A DNA stretch of 64,000 nucleotides from DASZVB01 sp035545855 (GTDB taxonomy: Bacteria; Myxococcota_A; Polyangia; Polyangiales; Polyangiaceae): NCBI GenBank assembly GCA_035545855.1, contig DASZXK010000147.1, forward strand, positions 10,596 through 74,595. The letters are read 5' to 3'. Position 1 is the stretch's first letter. Each line of letters begins with the position of its first letter. The position numbers and the translations under genes are program-made. Positions 50,507 to 59,990 of this stretch are shown here, one piece after another. The notes under the pieces are model-generated. The model ran no database searches and was not told the DNA's origin. It saw only the letters and a list, made by a program, of their open reading frames with translations.

Positions 50507-51926
50507 CGACGGTTATTCGCGAGAGCTTGATTGTTGGGCAGCCGACTCCGACAGGAACGCTCTGGCCGTCTTTTCCGCACGTCCAGATGCCATCGGAGAT
50601 GGCTACGTCGTTGCCCAATAGGGATACCGCGCGCAATGTTTCGGGACCATTGCCAATTAGATTCACGCCTTTGAGCGGTGCAGTTATTTTTCCGTCTTCG
50701 ATCAAATAGCTTTCGGTGAGCGAGAAGACGAAATCCCCGTTCGAGATGTCCACCTGACCGCCCCCGAACGTCTTCGCGAAGACGCCCTTCTTCACTGAGC
50801 GGATTATCTCCTCCGGGTCGTGCGGACCGGCGAGGAGGACGGTGTTCGTCATGCGTGGAAGCGGAACGCTCGCGAAGCTCTCCCTCCGTCCGTTTCCGGT
50901 GGGCTCATTTCCGAAATGGCGAGCGGACAGGCGGTCGTGCATGTAGCCACGGAGCGTCCCCCCTTCGATGAGCACGTTTCGGCGAGGCTCGGCGCCCTCG
51001 TCGTCCACGTTGATCGAGCCGCGGCTCTGGAAGAGCGTCGGATCGTCCACCACGGTGCAGAGGTCGCTCGCGACCGCCTTGCCGACCTGACCGGTGTAGT
51101 TGCTCGTTCCCTTGCGATTGAAATCCGCTTCGAGGCCGTGCCCCACGGCTTCGTGGAGGAGGATCCCGCTGTCCCCGGGAGCGAGGACGACTTCCATCTG
51201 CCCGGCGGGAGCCTGGCGCGCCCCGAGCAGGACCACCGCCTGACGAACCGCCTCCGCGGCGTGCTTCTCGGGCGACGCGTCGTCGAAGTAGCGAAGCGTC
51301 ATGCGACCGCCGCCGCCGCTCCGCCCCGACTCCCTCTTGCCGTTCTCCTCCACGATGACGCGGACGCCGAAGCGGAACAGCGGCTGGACGTCGTGCGCGA
51401 AGGTTCCGACACTCGACGCGACCAGGATCTCTCGAACTTCCTCCGAGAACGACGCCTCCACCTTCTTCACACGCGGATCGGCTGCGTGCGCGGCGCGGCT
51501 CGCTCGTTCCAGGAGCGCGCGCTTCTCGAGACCGTCCACCGAGAGCGTGAGGCGTTCGAACGCGTAGCGATCGGGCAAGGCGGAGGGCTTCAGCGCCTCC
51601 ACGGCGAGAGGCGCTCCCCCGGCGATCCGCGCGGCCGTCTCCGCGGCGCGTTTCATGGCCTCCCAGGAGAGATCTTCCACGTGCGCGTAGCCCGTCGCGT
51701 CCCCTCGCTGGACTCGCACGCCGAGGCCCACGCTGGTGCCGCGAGCCGCGCTCCGGGTGATGCCCTCCTCGAAGCTCAGACTTCCGCTCGCGCGGTACTC
51801 GAAGAACAGGTCGCCGTAGTCCCCGCCACGCGAGAGCGCGATGCCGAGGAGCTTGCGACAGACGTCTGCGTCGATTCCGACGTCATTTCCTGGGGAAAAA
51901 GGCGCTCTGTAGGCGTCGTTCGTCAT
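50487..51926 (-). CDS. tldD: Metalloprotease TldD
   Basis: TldD with TldE degrades unfolded peptides and processes some peptide toxins and microcins. The HExxxH zinc motif HEAVGH is at residues 258-263, followed by GLEADFNRKG. The C-terminus has VDISNGDFVFSLTESYLIEDGKI and GVGCPTIKLSRITVGGT. Length (479) and order match TldD. TldE (PmbA) is not encoded in this window. The tldD end overlaps the response-regulator start by 20 bases, so the pair is co-expressed. Confidence 0.94.
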   Translation of the reverse strand: MTNDAYRAPFSPGNDVGIDADVCRKLLGIALSRGGDYGDLFFEYRASGSLSFEEGITRSAARGTSVGLGVRVQRGDATGYAHVEDLSWEAMKRAAETAARIAGGAPLAVEALKPSALPDRYAFERLTLSVDGLEKRALLERASRAAHAADPRVKKVEASFSEEVREILVASSVGTFAHDVQPLFRFGVRVIVEENGKRESGRSGGGGRMTLRYFDDASPEKHAAEAVRQAVVLLGARQAPAGQMEVVLAPGDSGILLHEAVGHGLEADFNRKGTSNYTGQVGKAVASDLCTVVDDPTLFQSRGSINVDDEGAEPRRNVLIEGGTLRGYMHDRLSARHFGNEPTGNGRRESFASVPLPRMTNTVLLAGPHDPEEIIRSVKKGVFAKTFGGGQVDISNGDFVFSLTESYLIEDGKITAPLKGVNLIGNGPETLRAVSLLGNDVAISDGIWTCGKDGQSVPVGVGCPTIKLSRITVGGTEIT

Positions 51927-52060
51927 GGCCGCGAACGCTCAAGATGGGGCCTTCCCAGGGGCCGCGCAAGGGAAATGCCCGCCGGGTCGAGGCGCCTCCC
52001 GGGCGTCTTCACCGGACCGAGCGGGCCTGGGGCAAGCGAGGTCTGCTAGCGTCCCGCTCG

Positions 52061-52474
52061 ATGACGGTCGGCGCGCTCCTGGTCTTCGTGCACGTCGCAG
52101 CAAACGTCGTGTGGATCGGCTCGATCCTCGCGGTGGCGGTCGTCGCCACCGGCGCCGACGGCGACGACCGGACGCGCGGAGCGCTCGCCGCGACGATCTA
52201 CCGGAAGCTCGCTGCGCCGGCATTCGGCGTCTCGTTCCTCGCGGGCGTCTCCCGGCTCGCGATGGACCCCGGGTACTACTTCGTCGCGACGAAGTTCATG
52301 CACGGCAAGCTCACGTTCGCGCTCGCCGTCATCGCTCTTCATCACGTCATCGGGGGACGCGTGAAGAAGATGAAGGCCGGCGAGAGCGGCGCAGAAAACA
52401 CGGGCGGACTCGCGTTCGCTCTCTTCGCGTGCGCCGTGGTCGCCGTGTTCTTCGTGGTGACGAAGCCGTTTTGA
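52061..52474 (+). CDS. CopD/HemJ-like four-helix membrane protein
   Basis: The 137-residue protein has four membrane helices. The first reads VFVHVAANVVWIGSIL, with the His and Trp-Ile-Gly pattern seen in CopD and HemJ proteins, and a later one contains FMHGKLTFALAVIALHHVIGG, with further His residues. Such proteins bind haem or copper; HemJ converts protoporphyrinogen to protoporphyrin. The sequence does not decide which. It converges on the next lipoprotein gene with ten bases between stops. ATG at 52061 is used, because the longer frame upstream is Arg-rich. Confidence 0.7.
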   Translation: MTVGALLVFVHVAANVVWIGSILAVAVVATGADGDDRTRGALAATIYRKLAAPAFGVSFLAGVSRLAMDPGYYFVATKFMHGKLTFALAVIALHHVIGGRVKKMKAGESGAENTGGLAFALFACAVVAVFFVVTKPF

Positions 52475-52484
52475 GCCCGTGGGC

Positions 52485-53963
52485 TCAATTGCCGGTCCAG
52501 GCCACCTTCTGGGCTTCGAAGTTGAAGTAGAACCAGTAGCCCATCGTCGTGCCGTCGGGGCCGAGGCGCTGATCGTCCACGCCGACGCAGGTGTTCTCCG
52601 AAGTGCCACGGAGCAGCGTGCTGAGCGGCTGGCCGCCGACGAGCGGCGTGTCGGGCGGGAGGATGATCGCCTTCGCCTGGGCCGTCGACATGAACGCTTC
52701 GATGACGCCGTTCGTCATGCCCGTCGCGGGATTCGCGTCCCACTCCGCGGAGATGCGAGCCGTCTCGAACGTGAGCGGGATGCCGGAGATGGTGAGGTCC
52801 AGCTTCCGGCCGGCGCTCGCGAAGCAGCCGGCCGCGCCCGCCGTGGGCGTGTTCGGCACGGCGACGGAAGCGTCGGGCGTGCCGAAATAGTCGGGGTTCG
52901 GCGTCAGGCAGGCGCCCGTGGACTGATTCGTCACCGCGGAGGCCTGCCCGGTGGTCCCCGGATCGGGCGCGCACGTGGTCGAGGGCGTCGGCGCGTCGCA
53001 GATCGCCTTGGAGAGGAACTCCCCCGTGCCCCGCGATCCGGTCTGATCCAGCGGCCGCGCGACCAGAAGGAACGAGAGGTCCGCCTTGCCGTCCGGGCCC
53101 CCGTCCGCGAGCCCGTTCTTGTCGTCGTTGAAGCTGTTGTTGATGAGGAGATTCACCGCGATCGTGATGTCCGAACAACCTTGAGGCGTTCCATCGCCGA
53201 AGGTCAGCCGCGGTTCCGCGACGGTGAGCGACGTGAAGCGGAACGCGGTCGGCACCCACTTGCAGTTCTGGCAGGCGTCGGACGTCTCGTCGCAGTCCTC
53301 GCCTGCTTCGACGGTCCCGTTGCCGCAGCTCGCGGAGCAGTCGGAGTCGTTCGCGGCCGTCGCGCCCGACGGGCAGCACTGATCGCCGTCCTTCGCGGTC
53401 GTGATGGTCGCCTTGGTGCAACGGGGATTGCACGGATCGGCCGTGACGAGCGTCTCCGTCGTGCACGGATCGCCGTCGTCGGTGCACGACGTCTGACACG
53501 CGCCCGTGCCGGAGGTGATCTTCGTGTCGCAGGTCTCTCCGGTGTCGACCTTCCCGTTGCCGCAGTTCGCACTGCAATCCGAGTCGGTCGCCGCGGTGGC
53601 ACCGGCGGGACAGCACTGGTCCTTCCCGGTCGTGGTGGCCGTCACCTTGGCCGAGTAGTCACACACCGCGCTGCACGCGGCGCCCGAGACCGCGTTCACC
53701 GTGCACGGGTCGTCGTCGTCGCACGCGGCGACGGTCGGACACGCGCCCGTCTTTCCGGCCGCGATCTTGGTATCGCACTTCTCGCCCGCACCCACGACGC
53801 CGTCCCCGCACGCGCTGGTCCCGCCCGAGTCTTGGTTTCCGCCTGCGTCCACCTGGGGTGTCGGGGAAGATCCCGCCTGGTCGTCGCTCGAGCAGGCGAC
53901 GACGACGAGCGACCCCGTCGCCGTCAGGGAAACCAACGACATCAGCACGCGGGACTTCTTCAT
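52485..53963 (-). CDS. Cys-rich lipoprotein with CGNG-type repeats
   Basis: ATG at 53963 has GGAGG upstream. A signal peptide ends in the lipobox VVAC. The mature protein has a linker with several Cys-rich units of the form CGNGxxxxGExCD, seen as CGDGVVGAGEKCD, CGNGKVDTGETCD and CGNGTVEAGEDCD, with CCPAGATAATDSDC and CCPSGATAANDSDC between. A 200-residue C-terminal domain has few motifs. The same type of repeat is found in many myxobacterial secreted proteins. Its job is unknown. Confidence 0.78.
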   Translation of the reverse strand: MKKSRVLMSLVSLTATGSLVVVACSSDDQAGSSPTPQVDAGGNQDSGGTSACGDGVVGAGEKCDTKIAAGKTGACPTVAACDDDDPCTVNAVSGAACSAVCDYSAKVTATTTGKDQCCPAGATAATDSDCSANCGNGKVDTGETCDTKITSGTGACQTSCTDDGDPCTTETLVTADPCNPRCTKATITTAKDGDQCCPSGATAANDSDCSASCGNGTVEAGEDCDETSDACQNCKWVPTAFRFTSLTVAEPRLTFGDGTPQGCSDITIAVNLLINNSFNDDKNGLADGGPDGKADLSFLLVARPLDQTGSRGTGEFLSKAICDAPTPSTTCAPDPGTTGQASAVTNQSTGACLTPNPDYFGTPDASVAVPNTPTAGAAGCFASAGRKLDLTISGIPLTFETARISAEWDANPATGMTNGVIEAFMSTAQAKAIILPPDTPLVGGQPLSTLLRGTSENTCVGVDDQRLGPDGTTMGYWFYFNFEAQKVAWTGN

Positions 53964-54367
53964 GGGACCTCCGAAAGAAAGGGAGCTGCCGCGACGGCGG
54001 AATCGACAAGTTTGTCCTGGGACGCACACGGGACGCAATCGAACGTCGGTGACGCGGGGCGCCAGGCCCGCGTCTCACCCCGGATTTCGGCGGCGTTCCG
54101 CGATCACGCGAAGCGGACCTGGCCCGCGCTCGGTGAGTGCGAGTGCGCCGGATGCGCGGAGTGCACGGAAAGGTACTCCAGCCTCCGACTCCGCCTCCGA
54201 GGTAGGAGCGCGCGGCGCCCGTAGCCGGGAAGCCCGTCCGCGCGCGGCGGCGAGTCGAGCGAGTCGAGCGAATCGAGCGAGTCGAGCCGGCCGCGCCGCT
54301 CTCGACCGGCTCCCCGAACGGACGGCCCCCTTCCTTGACCCCCCGTGGGGCCCCAAGCTACGCTTGA
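53964..54367. other. Divergent intergenic region of about 0.4 kb
   Basis: No gene is supported. It carries the promoters of the Cys-rich lipoprotein (minus) and the TPR protein (plus). A 9-bp tandem repeat lies at 54252-54287. A TTGACC at 54335-54340 followed by a C/G-rich inverted repeat (CCCCGTGGGG) could be a promoter element for the TPR gene. Confidence 0.5.
54252..54287. repeat. 9-bp GAGTCGAGC tandem repeat
   Basis: The unit GAGTCGAGC is present four times in a row; the third copy has one change (GAATCGAGC). It lies in the divergent region upstream of the TPR gene. Confidence 0.85.
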
Positions 54368-57196
54368 ATGCTTCGGAAAACGCCTGAGATTTCCGAGGTG
54401 AAGAGAACATTGGCGATCGATCGCGAGAAGATCCTCCAGGCCGCCCAGAAGCTCGTCGACAAGAAGAAGTTCGACAAGGCGATCCAGGAGTACCAGAAGA
54501 TCATCCAGCAGGACCCGAACGACGCTCGGACCCTGCTGAAGATCGGTGATCTGCAGGCGCGGATGGAGGCGTACGCGGAAGCGATCGCCACCTACGACCG
54601 CGTGGGCCAGTTCTACTCGGCGCAGGGTTTTTCACTCAAGGCGATAGCGGTCTACAAGCAGATCCGCGAGCTCATCAAGAAGCACGTTCCGCAGCTCGAA
54701 GATCGCTACGGACACATCGTTCCGAAGCTCGCCGCCATCTACGCCGAGCTCGGCCTGACGAGCGACGCGCTCGCGGCGTACGACGAAGTCGCCACACGTC
54801 TGCAGAGGAACGGGCGCGACCGTGACGCCATCGACGTTTTCCGGAAGATGGTCGCGCTCGACTCGACGAACCCGCTGCCGCACCTGCGCCTCGCGGAAGC
54901 GTGCTGCCGCGTGCAGTCGGTCGACGAGGCGATCGATTCGTTCTGGACGGCCGCCGAGCTGCTGATCCAGCTCCGGCGGCGCGACGACGCGCTGAAGGTC
55001 GTCGAGCGTATCCTGCATTTCCGGCAGGAAACGCGCTACGCGCGCGTCGCCGCCGAGCTCTACCTCGAGCGGAACTCGCCCGGGGACGGGATGCAGGCGC
55101 TCGCGAAGCTCCAGCTCTGCTTCCAGGCGGACCCGAAGAACCTCGAGGTCCTGGACCTGCTCGCGCGAGCGTTCATCTCGATCGGCCAGGCGCCGAAGGC
55201 GCTCGAGGTGAAGAAGGAGATCGCACGGCTCGCCGAGGAGCAGGGGAGAGACGACGTCTTCCGGGACGTCCTCGCCTATCTCCAGCGCGTCGCCCCCGAC
55301 GACGAGCAGGTCCTGGCACTCGCGCGCGGCCCCATGTCGCAGCGCCCGGGTCCGAACTCGGCGAGCGGGAGCTTCGTCGACGGCGACGACGTGGAGCTCA
55401 TCGAGTCCTCCGTGCACCCGTCGGTGCGCCCGCAGCGCCGGAGCGCGCCGCCGTCCGAGCCCGCCATGTCCGTCGGCCCGGACCTCGAAGTCGAGGACTA
55501 CGACTTCGACGAGGCCCCGCTGTCCGCGCGCTCGCTCTCGGGCCCGCCGGAGGTCGCGGTGGAGGAGATCGAGACGCGCGCGAGCATGCGGCCGTACATG
55601 CCGAGCATGCCCGAGGTCGTCGTCGTCGACGAACAGCTCGAGGCGGCGGAAGAGGTCGGCGGCGCGGATTCGGCGGACGCCCGCGCGCACGCTCGCAAGG
55701 CCGTGATCGACGCCGAGAGCTTCCGCGGGCTGCGGCTGTACTCCAAGGCGATCGAGACGCTCCGCATCGCGCTCGAGATCGATCCGGGCTCGGTCGAGAT
55801 CCGGAAGAAGCTCCGCGACGTGCTCTCCGAGGCCGGGGATCGAGACGGCGCGATCGGCGAGATGATCGCGCTCGCCGCGATCTACATCGAGCGCGGGGAG
55901 ACGCATCACGCGGAGGCGGAGCTCTATCAGGTGCTCGAAGCCGAGCCGGGGCATGCGGCGGCCTGCGAGATGCTCGAGCAGCTCGGAGGCTTCGCGGAGC
56001 CCGGCGCGGAAGGCTACGCGCCGTACACGGACGACACCTTCGACACGACGACGGCGGAGGTCGCGGAGCCCGAGCTCATCCGCGAGCCCTACGACCCGGA
56101 GGCGCCTCTTCCCTCCTACGACCTCGAGGGGATGAGCGCCGCGAGCGCGATCCCGCCGGACGAGGAGCTCGACGAGAGCGCGCTCGAGCAGGTGGACGAT
56201 CCGTTCGCCGGCGTGCGCCGCAGATCGCCGCTCCCGAGCTTCCCCCTCCGAGGCGACGAGGGCCTGTCCGAGTACGCGGACGTGCCGGATTCCTCGTACG
56301 CGACGGCCGAGGTGGACCCGGTGCTCGCCTCCACGAGCGCGGCGCGACGCTCGAGCATCCCGGGCCCGATGACGTCCGAGGGCATCGAGGAGATCCTGGA
56401 GGAAGCCGAGTTCTTCACCTCCCGCGGGCTCACGGAGGACGCGCGGAGCATCCTGGTGGACGCGCTCGCTCGCTCGCCGAATCACCCGCTGCTCGTCGAG
56501 CGCCTCCGTGAGCTGGACGGTCACTCCACGGAGAGCGGCACGCACGAGCGGACGCCGGTCGAAGAGCTCCCCGGCGACGATCGGGCGTTCGACATCGCTG
56601 CGTCCCTGGACGCCCTGGACGAGCTCGAGCACGTCACGGCGTCCTCTCGCCCCCCCGCTTCCCTCCGGGCGGTGGACGAGGTCGACGTCGATCAGGTCTT
56701 CGCGAAGTTCAAGGAAGGCGTCCGCGCCCAGGTCTCGGAGTCCGACAGCTCGACGCACTACGATCTCGGCGTCGCGTACAAGGAGATGGCGCTCCTTCCT
56801 GACGCGATCAACGAGTTTTCCATCGCGGCCCGCGATCCGCGCCTCGAGTGCACGTGCCAGGCCATGATCGGCATGATCCACCTGGAGCAGGGAGATCTGG
56901 ATCAAGCCGCCGAGGCGTACATCCGCGCGCTCGGCGCGCAGCAGAAGACGATCGATCAGGAAATGAGCCTCTACTACGACCTCGGCACGGTCTACGAGAT
57001 GAAGAGCTCGAACGCCGAGGCGCTCTATTACTTCCAGAAGATCGCGCGGCGGGATCCCGGATACCGGGACGTCCGCGAACGCATCGAGGCGCTCACCCCG
57101 TCGCAGGAAGCGCAGAAGGCGCCCGCAGGCCAGCGCGCCATCCAGAGCGACGACGAGCTCGAAGCGGCCTTCGACGACCTCTTCGAGTCCAAGTAG
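54368..57196 (+). CDS. Large TPR-repeat protein
   Basis: The 942-residue protein has at least two blocks of TPR-like helices. The first (residues 20-310) contains KKKFDKAIQEYQKIIQQDPND and RTLLKIGDLQARM. The second (residues 430-510) has GLRLYSKAIETLRIALEIDPGS, and later repeats near 780-900 have DLGVAYKEMALLPDAINEF and ALYYFQKIARRDPG. Between them are acidic, low-complexity segments. No signal peptide or membrane helix is present, so it should be a cytoplasmic scaffold. The ATG at 54368 has no good ribosome-binding site; a TTG at codon 15 (LAIDREK) is an alternative start. Its stop is followed at once by the lpxA stop on the other strand. Confidence 0.85.
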   Translation: MLRKTPEISEVKRTLAIDREKILQAAQKLVDKKKFDKAIQEYQKIIQQDPNDARTLLKIGDLQARMEAYAEAIATYDRVGQFYSAQGFSLKAIAVYKQIRELIKKHVPQLEDRYGHIVPKLAAIYAELGLTSDALAAYDEVATRLQRNGRDRDAIDVFRKMVALDSTNPLPHLRLAEACCRVQSVDEAIDSFWTAAELLIQLRRRDDALKVVERILHFRQETRYARVAAELYLERNSPGDGMQALAKLQLCFQADPKNLEVLDLLARAFISIGQAPKALEVKKEIARLAEEQGRDDVFRDVLAYLQRVAPDDEQVLALARGPMSQRPGPNSASGSFVDGDDVELIESSVHPSVRPQRRSAPPSEPAMSVGPDLEVEDYDFDEAPLSARSLSGPPEVAVEEIETRASMRPYMPSMPEVVVVDEQLEAAEEVGGADSADARAHARKAVIDAESFRGLRLYSKAIETLRIALEIDPGSVEIRKKLRDVLSEAGDRDGAIGEMIALAAIYIERGETHHAEAELYQVLEAEPGHAAACEMLEQLGGFAEPGAEGYAPYTDDTFDTTTAEVAEPELIREPYDPEAPLPSYDLEGMSAASAIPPDEELDESALEQVDDPFAGVRRRSPLPSFPLRGDEGLSEYADVPDSSYATAEVDPVLASTSAARRSSIPGPMTSEGIEEILEEAEFFTSRGLTEDARSILVDALARSPNHPLLVERLRELDGHSTESGTHERTPVEELPGDDRAFDIAASLDALDELEHVTASSRPPASLRAVDEVDVDQVFAKFKEGVRAQVSESDSSTHYDLGVAYKEMALLPDAINEFSIAARDPRLECTCQAMIGMIHLEQGDLDQAAEAYIRALGAQQKTIDQEMSLYYDLGTVYEMKSSNAEALYYFQKIARRDPGYRDVRERIEALTPSQEAQKAPAGQRAIQSDDELEAAFDDLFESK

Positions 57197-57955
57197 CTAG
57201 TCCCTGCCGAACGCCGCGAAGAGGCGCTCCGCGTACGGATCTCGCACTTCTTCTCGGGCGACCCGAAGCGCCTCCGCGAGCGGCTTCTTCGAGTGGAACA
57301 GGATGCGATACGCGCGGTCCAGGGCGGCGCGAGACGCTTCCGGCACGGCGGCGCGTTCGAGGCCGACGTGATTCAAGCCACGAACGCGCGCCCGATCTCC
57401 CGCGACGATCAGGAACGGCGGGACGTCTCGCTCGATCATGGCGCCGCCGGCCGCGAACGAGATCTCGCCGATCCGCACGAAGGGCGCCACGGCCACGTGA
57501 CCTCCGAGCGCCGCGCGGTCCCCGACCGTCACGTGTCCGCCGAGGCTCGTGTAGTTCGCGAACGTGACGCGATCGCCGACGATCGCGTCGTGGCCGACGT
57601 GGACACCGACCATGAAGAGCCCGCCGGAGCCGACGCGAGTGACGCCGCCCCCCTTCTTCGTGCCGCGATGAACCGTCACCGATTCGCGGAACACGTTGTC
57701 GTCGCCGACGACGAGCTCGGTCGGCTCCCCCGCGTGCGAGCGATCCTGGGGCTCCGCGCCGAGCGTCGCGTGAGGGAAGATCCGGTTCCGCCGCCCGATA
57801 CGGCACGGCCCGAGGACGGTCGCCTGGGCGAGGAGCTCCGTGCCTTCCCCGAGCGAGACTCCCGCGCCGACGTGGCACAACGGGCCGACGACCACGGAAT
57901 CGGCGAGCGACGCGCTCGGGTCGACCACGGCCGTCGGGTGAATCCGCGCCGTCAT
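57197..57955 (-). CDS. lpxA: UDP-N-acetylglucosamine acyltransferase
   Basis: LpxA adds the first fatty acyl chain to UDP-GlcNAc in lipid A synthesis. The protein is a left-handed beta-helix with hexapeptide repeats, the catalytic His at residue 122 in HVGHDAIVG, and the C-terminal helical part GLNHVGLERAAVPEASR. Length (252) is normal. The start is ATG at 57955, seven bases after the fabZ stop. It is the last gene of skp-lpxD-fabZ-lpxA; lpxB does not follow, since the TPR gene ends head-on. Confidence 0.94.
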   Translation of the reverse strand: MTARIHPTAVVDPSASLADSVVVGPLCHVGAGVSLGEGTELLAQATVLGPCRIGRRNRIFPHATLGAEPQDRSHAGEPTELVVGDDNVFRESVTVHRGTKKGGGVTRVGSGGLFMVGVHVGHDAIVGDRVTFANYTSLGGHVTVGDRAALGGHVAVAPFVRIGEISFAAGGAMIERDVPPFLIVAGDRARVRGLNHVGLERAAVPEASRAALDRAYRILFHSKKPLAEALRVAREEVRDPYAERLFAAFGRD

Positions 57956-57962
57956 CGGGCGC

Positions 57963-58424
57963 TCACGTTTCGCGATCGACGATCGACGCGAGCATCTCGC
58001 CCTGCGCGCAGAGCGTCCCTTCGACCGTCGCTTCCCCGCGGAACTTCCAGACGTTCGAGCGGTGGTGCAAGACCTCCACGAAGAGGTCGAGCTTGTCCCC
58101 GGGGGTCACGGTATGGCGGAACTTCGCCTTGTCCACACCGAGGAAGTACATGATGCTGGTCGTCGCATCGAAGGGCTCGCTCGCGTACGCGAGGATCCCG
58201 CCGATCTGCGCGAGCGCCTCGATGATGAGCACGCCGGGGAGGATGGGGCGCCCCGGGAAGTGCCCCTCGGCCCACGGCTCGTTGTAGCTCACCATCTTGT
58301 GGCCGCGGATGCTCTTGCCCGCCTCGATCTCCGTGACGCGGTCCACCATCACGAAAGGATAGCGGTGGGGCAGGACTTCGAGGATCTTCGCGATGTCTAT
58401 CTGGACGGGACGCCGCGGGCTCAT
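57963..58424 (-). CDS. fabZ: 3-hydroxyacyl-ACP dehydratase
   Basis: FabZ dehydrates 3-hydroxyacyl-ACP in fatty acid elongation. The 153 residues contain LPHRYPFVMVD, GHFPGRPILPGVLIIEALAQ with the catalytic His55 and Glu69, and FRHTVTPGDKL. Size is standard. The ATG overlaps the lpxD stop by four bases. Being between lpxD and lpxA, it balances acyl-ACP use between lipid A and phospholipids. Confidence 0.96.
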   Translation of the reverse strand: MSPRRPVQIDIAKILEVLPHRYPFVMVDRVTEIEAGKSIRGHKMVSYNEPWAEGHFPGRPILPGVLIIEALAQIGGILAYASEPFDATTSIMYFLGVDKAKFRHTVTPGDKLDLFVEVLHHRSNVWKFRGEATVEGTLCAQGEMLASIVDRET

Positions 58425-59395
58425 CGTGTCGTTCGTTTCCTGTCCCCGAGGAGGCGGCCCCACACCCGAAGCCACCGCGCCCTGGGTACCGCAGGATACC
58501 CCGCGACGACGGCTCCCGCCGCAATGTTCCCGATGACGCCGCTCTGCGCGGCGATGCGGGCGCCCTGGCCGACGCTCGCGTGGTCCGTGATGCCGGCCTG
58601 GCCGCCTACCAGCACTCCTGGACCTATCTTGGAGGATCCGGCGAAGCCGGCTTGCGCCGCGACGAGCGTGCCTTCCCCGATCTCGACGTTGTGCGCCACG
58701 TGCACCTGGGCGTCGAGCTTCACCCCGCGACGGAGGATCGTGGGCGAGAGCGTCCCCGCGTCTATCGTGCAGAGGGGGCCGATCTCCACGTCGTCCTCCA
58801 CGACCACTCCCGCGAGCTGCGGCACGCGGCACACCTCGCCGTTCGGACCCGTCGCGAATCCGAACCCGGGGCGGCCGACGACGGCGTTCTGTCCGACGAC
58901 GACGCGCGCGCCGATCAGCGCGCGCCGGCAGACGACGGCGCCCTCGTAGACGACCGAGCCCGGGCCGATGCGCGCTCCGGCGTGCACGATCGCGCCGGGC
59001 CGTACGCTCGCCGTCCCGTCCACGAACGCCGCGGGATGCACCCACGCCGCGCGATCGACGCCCTGCGGCGGCGCTTCGCGCTCGGAGAGCGGCTCGAGCA
59101 TCCTCGCGACGACGTAGGACGCATGGGAGTGCACCCAGCGGCGGCCGACCGGAAGCCGGCCCGCGACGTTCGGCGTCGCGAGGAGGACGCCGGGCGCCGT
59201 GACCGCGCGCGCCGCGGCGACGGCGGAGGTGACGAGGACCAGGTCCTCGAACGTCGTCGCGTGCTCCGGCGAGACGATCCGTGAAATGGTCGCGTCCGCG
59301 AGCGCGCCGTCGAGCGTCCCTCCGTGCTCGAGCGAAAGATCCGCGACGCGAACGGGAGCGTCGAGCCGGATCCCGGAAAGCTCGTCCGGGGTCAC
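58421..59395 (-). CDS. lpxD: UDP-3-O-(3-hydroxyacyl)glucosamine N-acyltransferase
   Basis: LpxD adds the second acyl chain in lipid A synthesis. The protein has the N-terminal uridine-binding domain and a beta-helix with the catalytic His235 in HVAHNVEIG, then IAAQSGVIGNI and a C-terminal AGYPAVP motif, as in the family. Length is 324, somewhat short at the C-terminus. It sits 14 bases after skp and overlaps fabZ by four bases. Confidence 0.94.
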   Translation of the reverse strand: MTPDELSGIRLDAPVRVADLSLEHGGTLDGALADATISRIVSPEHATTFEDLVLVTSAVAAARAVTAPGVLLATPNVAGRLPVGRRWVHSHASYVVARMLEPLSEREAPPQGVDRAAWVHPAAFVDGTASVRPGAIVHAGARIGPGSVVYEGAVVCRRALIGARVVVGQNAVVGRPGFGFATGPNGEVCRVPQLAGVVVEDDVEIGPLCTIDAGTLSPTILRRGVKLDAQVHVAHNVEIGEGTLVAAQAGFAGSSKIGPGVLVGGQAGITDHASVGQGARIAAQSGVIGNIAAGAVVAGYPAVPRARWLRVWGRLLGDRKRTTR

Positions 59396-59408
59396 GACGG
59401 CGCTGCCT

Positions 59409-59990
59409 TCACTTCTTCGGAGCCGCCGCGGGTGCGGGGGCAGCCGGCGCGCCGGACCCGGCGGGCGCGGCGCCGGCCGACTGGTTGTACTCCGTGATCA
59501 CGCGATCCGTGAGGTCGAGGTCGCTCCGGCTGTACGGCACGGCCTGCTTGTCGACGACGATGTCGTAGCCGCCCTGCGTCGCGAGCCTCCGGATGATGCC
59601 CATCGTCTTCTGGAAGATGGGCTGCGTCAGCTCGCCCTGCTTCTTCTGGAGCTCCTTGTTGTACTCCACGAAGACCGTCTGGAGCTCGGCCATGTCCTTC
59701 TGCCACTTGTCCACGCGGGTCTGCAGGGCCTGCTGCGAGAGCACGGCCTTCTGCTTCTCGATGTCCTCCCGCTCCTTCTGGAGGGTGTTCTGCTTGTCGT
59801 CGAGCTCCCGCTGACGCTTGTCGAAATGCTTCTTCAGCGTCGCCTGCAGACGAAGGCCGTCCTCGGTTTCCATCACGGCTCGCTGAGTGTCGACGACGGC
59901 GATCTTCATCTCCGCGAGGGCCGGCGCTGCCATGGAAAGGGAGAGCGCGATCGCGGAAGCCCGGGCGAGGAAGCGTACGGCTTTGGACAT
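59409..59990 (-). CDS. skp: OmpH/Skp-family periplasmic chaperone
   Basis: A signal peptide (ALSLSMAAPALA) is followed by AEMKIAVVDTQRAVMETEDG and then a long charged coiled-coil (KKHFDKRQRELDDKQNTLQ), ending in VVDKQAVPYSRSDLDLTDRVI and an Ala/Pro tail. This is the Skp/OmpH chaperone, which holds outer-membrane proteins in the periplasm. It begins the skp-lpxD-fabZ-lpxA operon. In many bacteria bamA lies before skp; here a cyclic-nucleotide-type gene does. Confidence 0.92.
   Translation of the reverse strand: MSKAVRFLARASAIALSLSMAAPALAEMKIAVVDTQRAVMETEDGLRLQATLKKHFDKRQRELDDKQNTLQKEREDIEKQKAVLSQQALQTRVDKWQKDMAELQTVFVEYNKELQKKQGELTQPIFQKTMGIIRRLATQGGYDIVVDKQAVPYSRSDLDLTDRVITEYNQSAGAAPAGSGAPAAPAPAAAPKK

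Noticed and set aside
54632..56905. Long minus-strand frame opposite the TPR gene
   Set aside because: Antisense shadow of the TPR gene with no recognisable domain.
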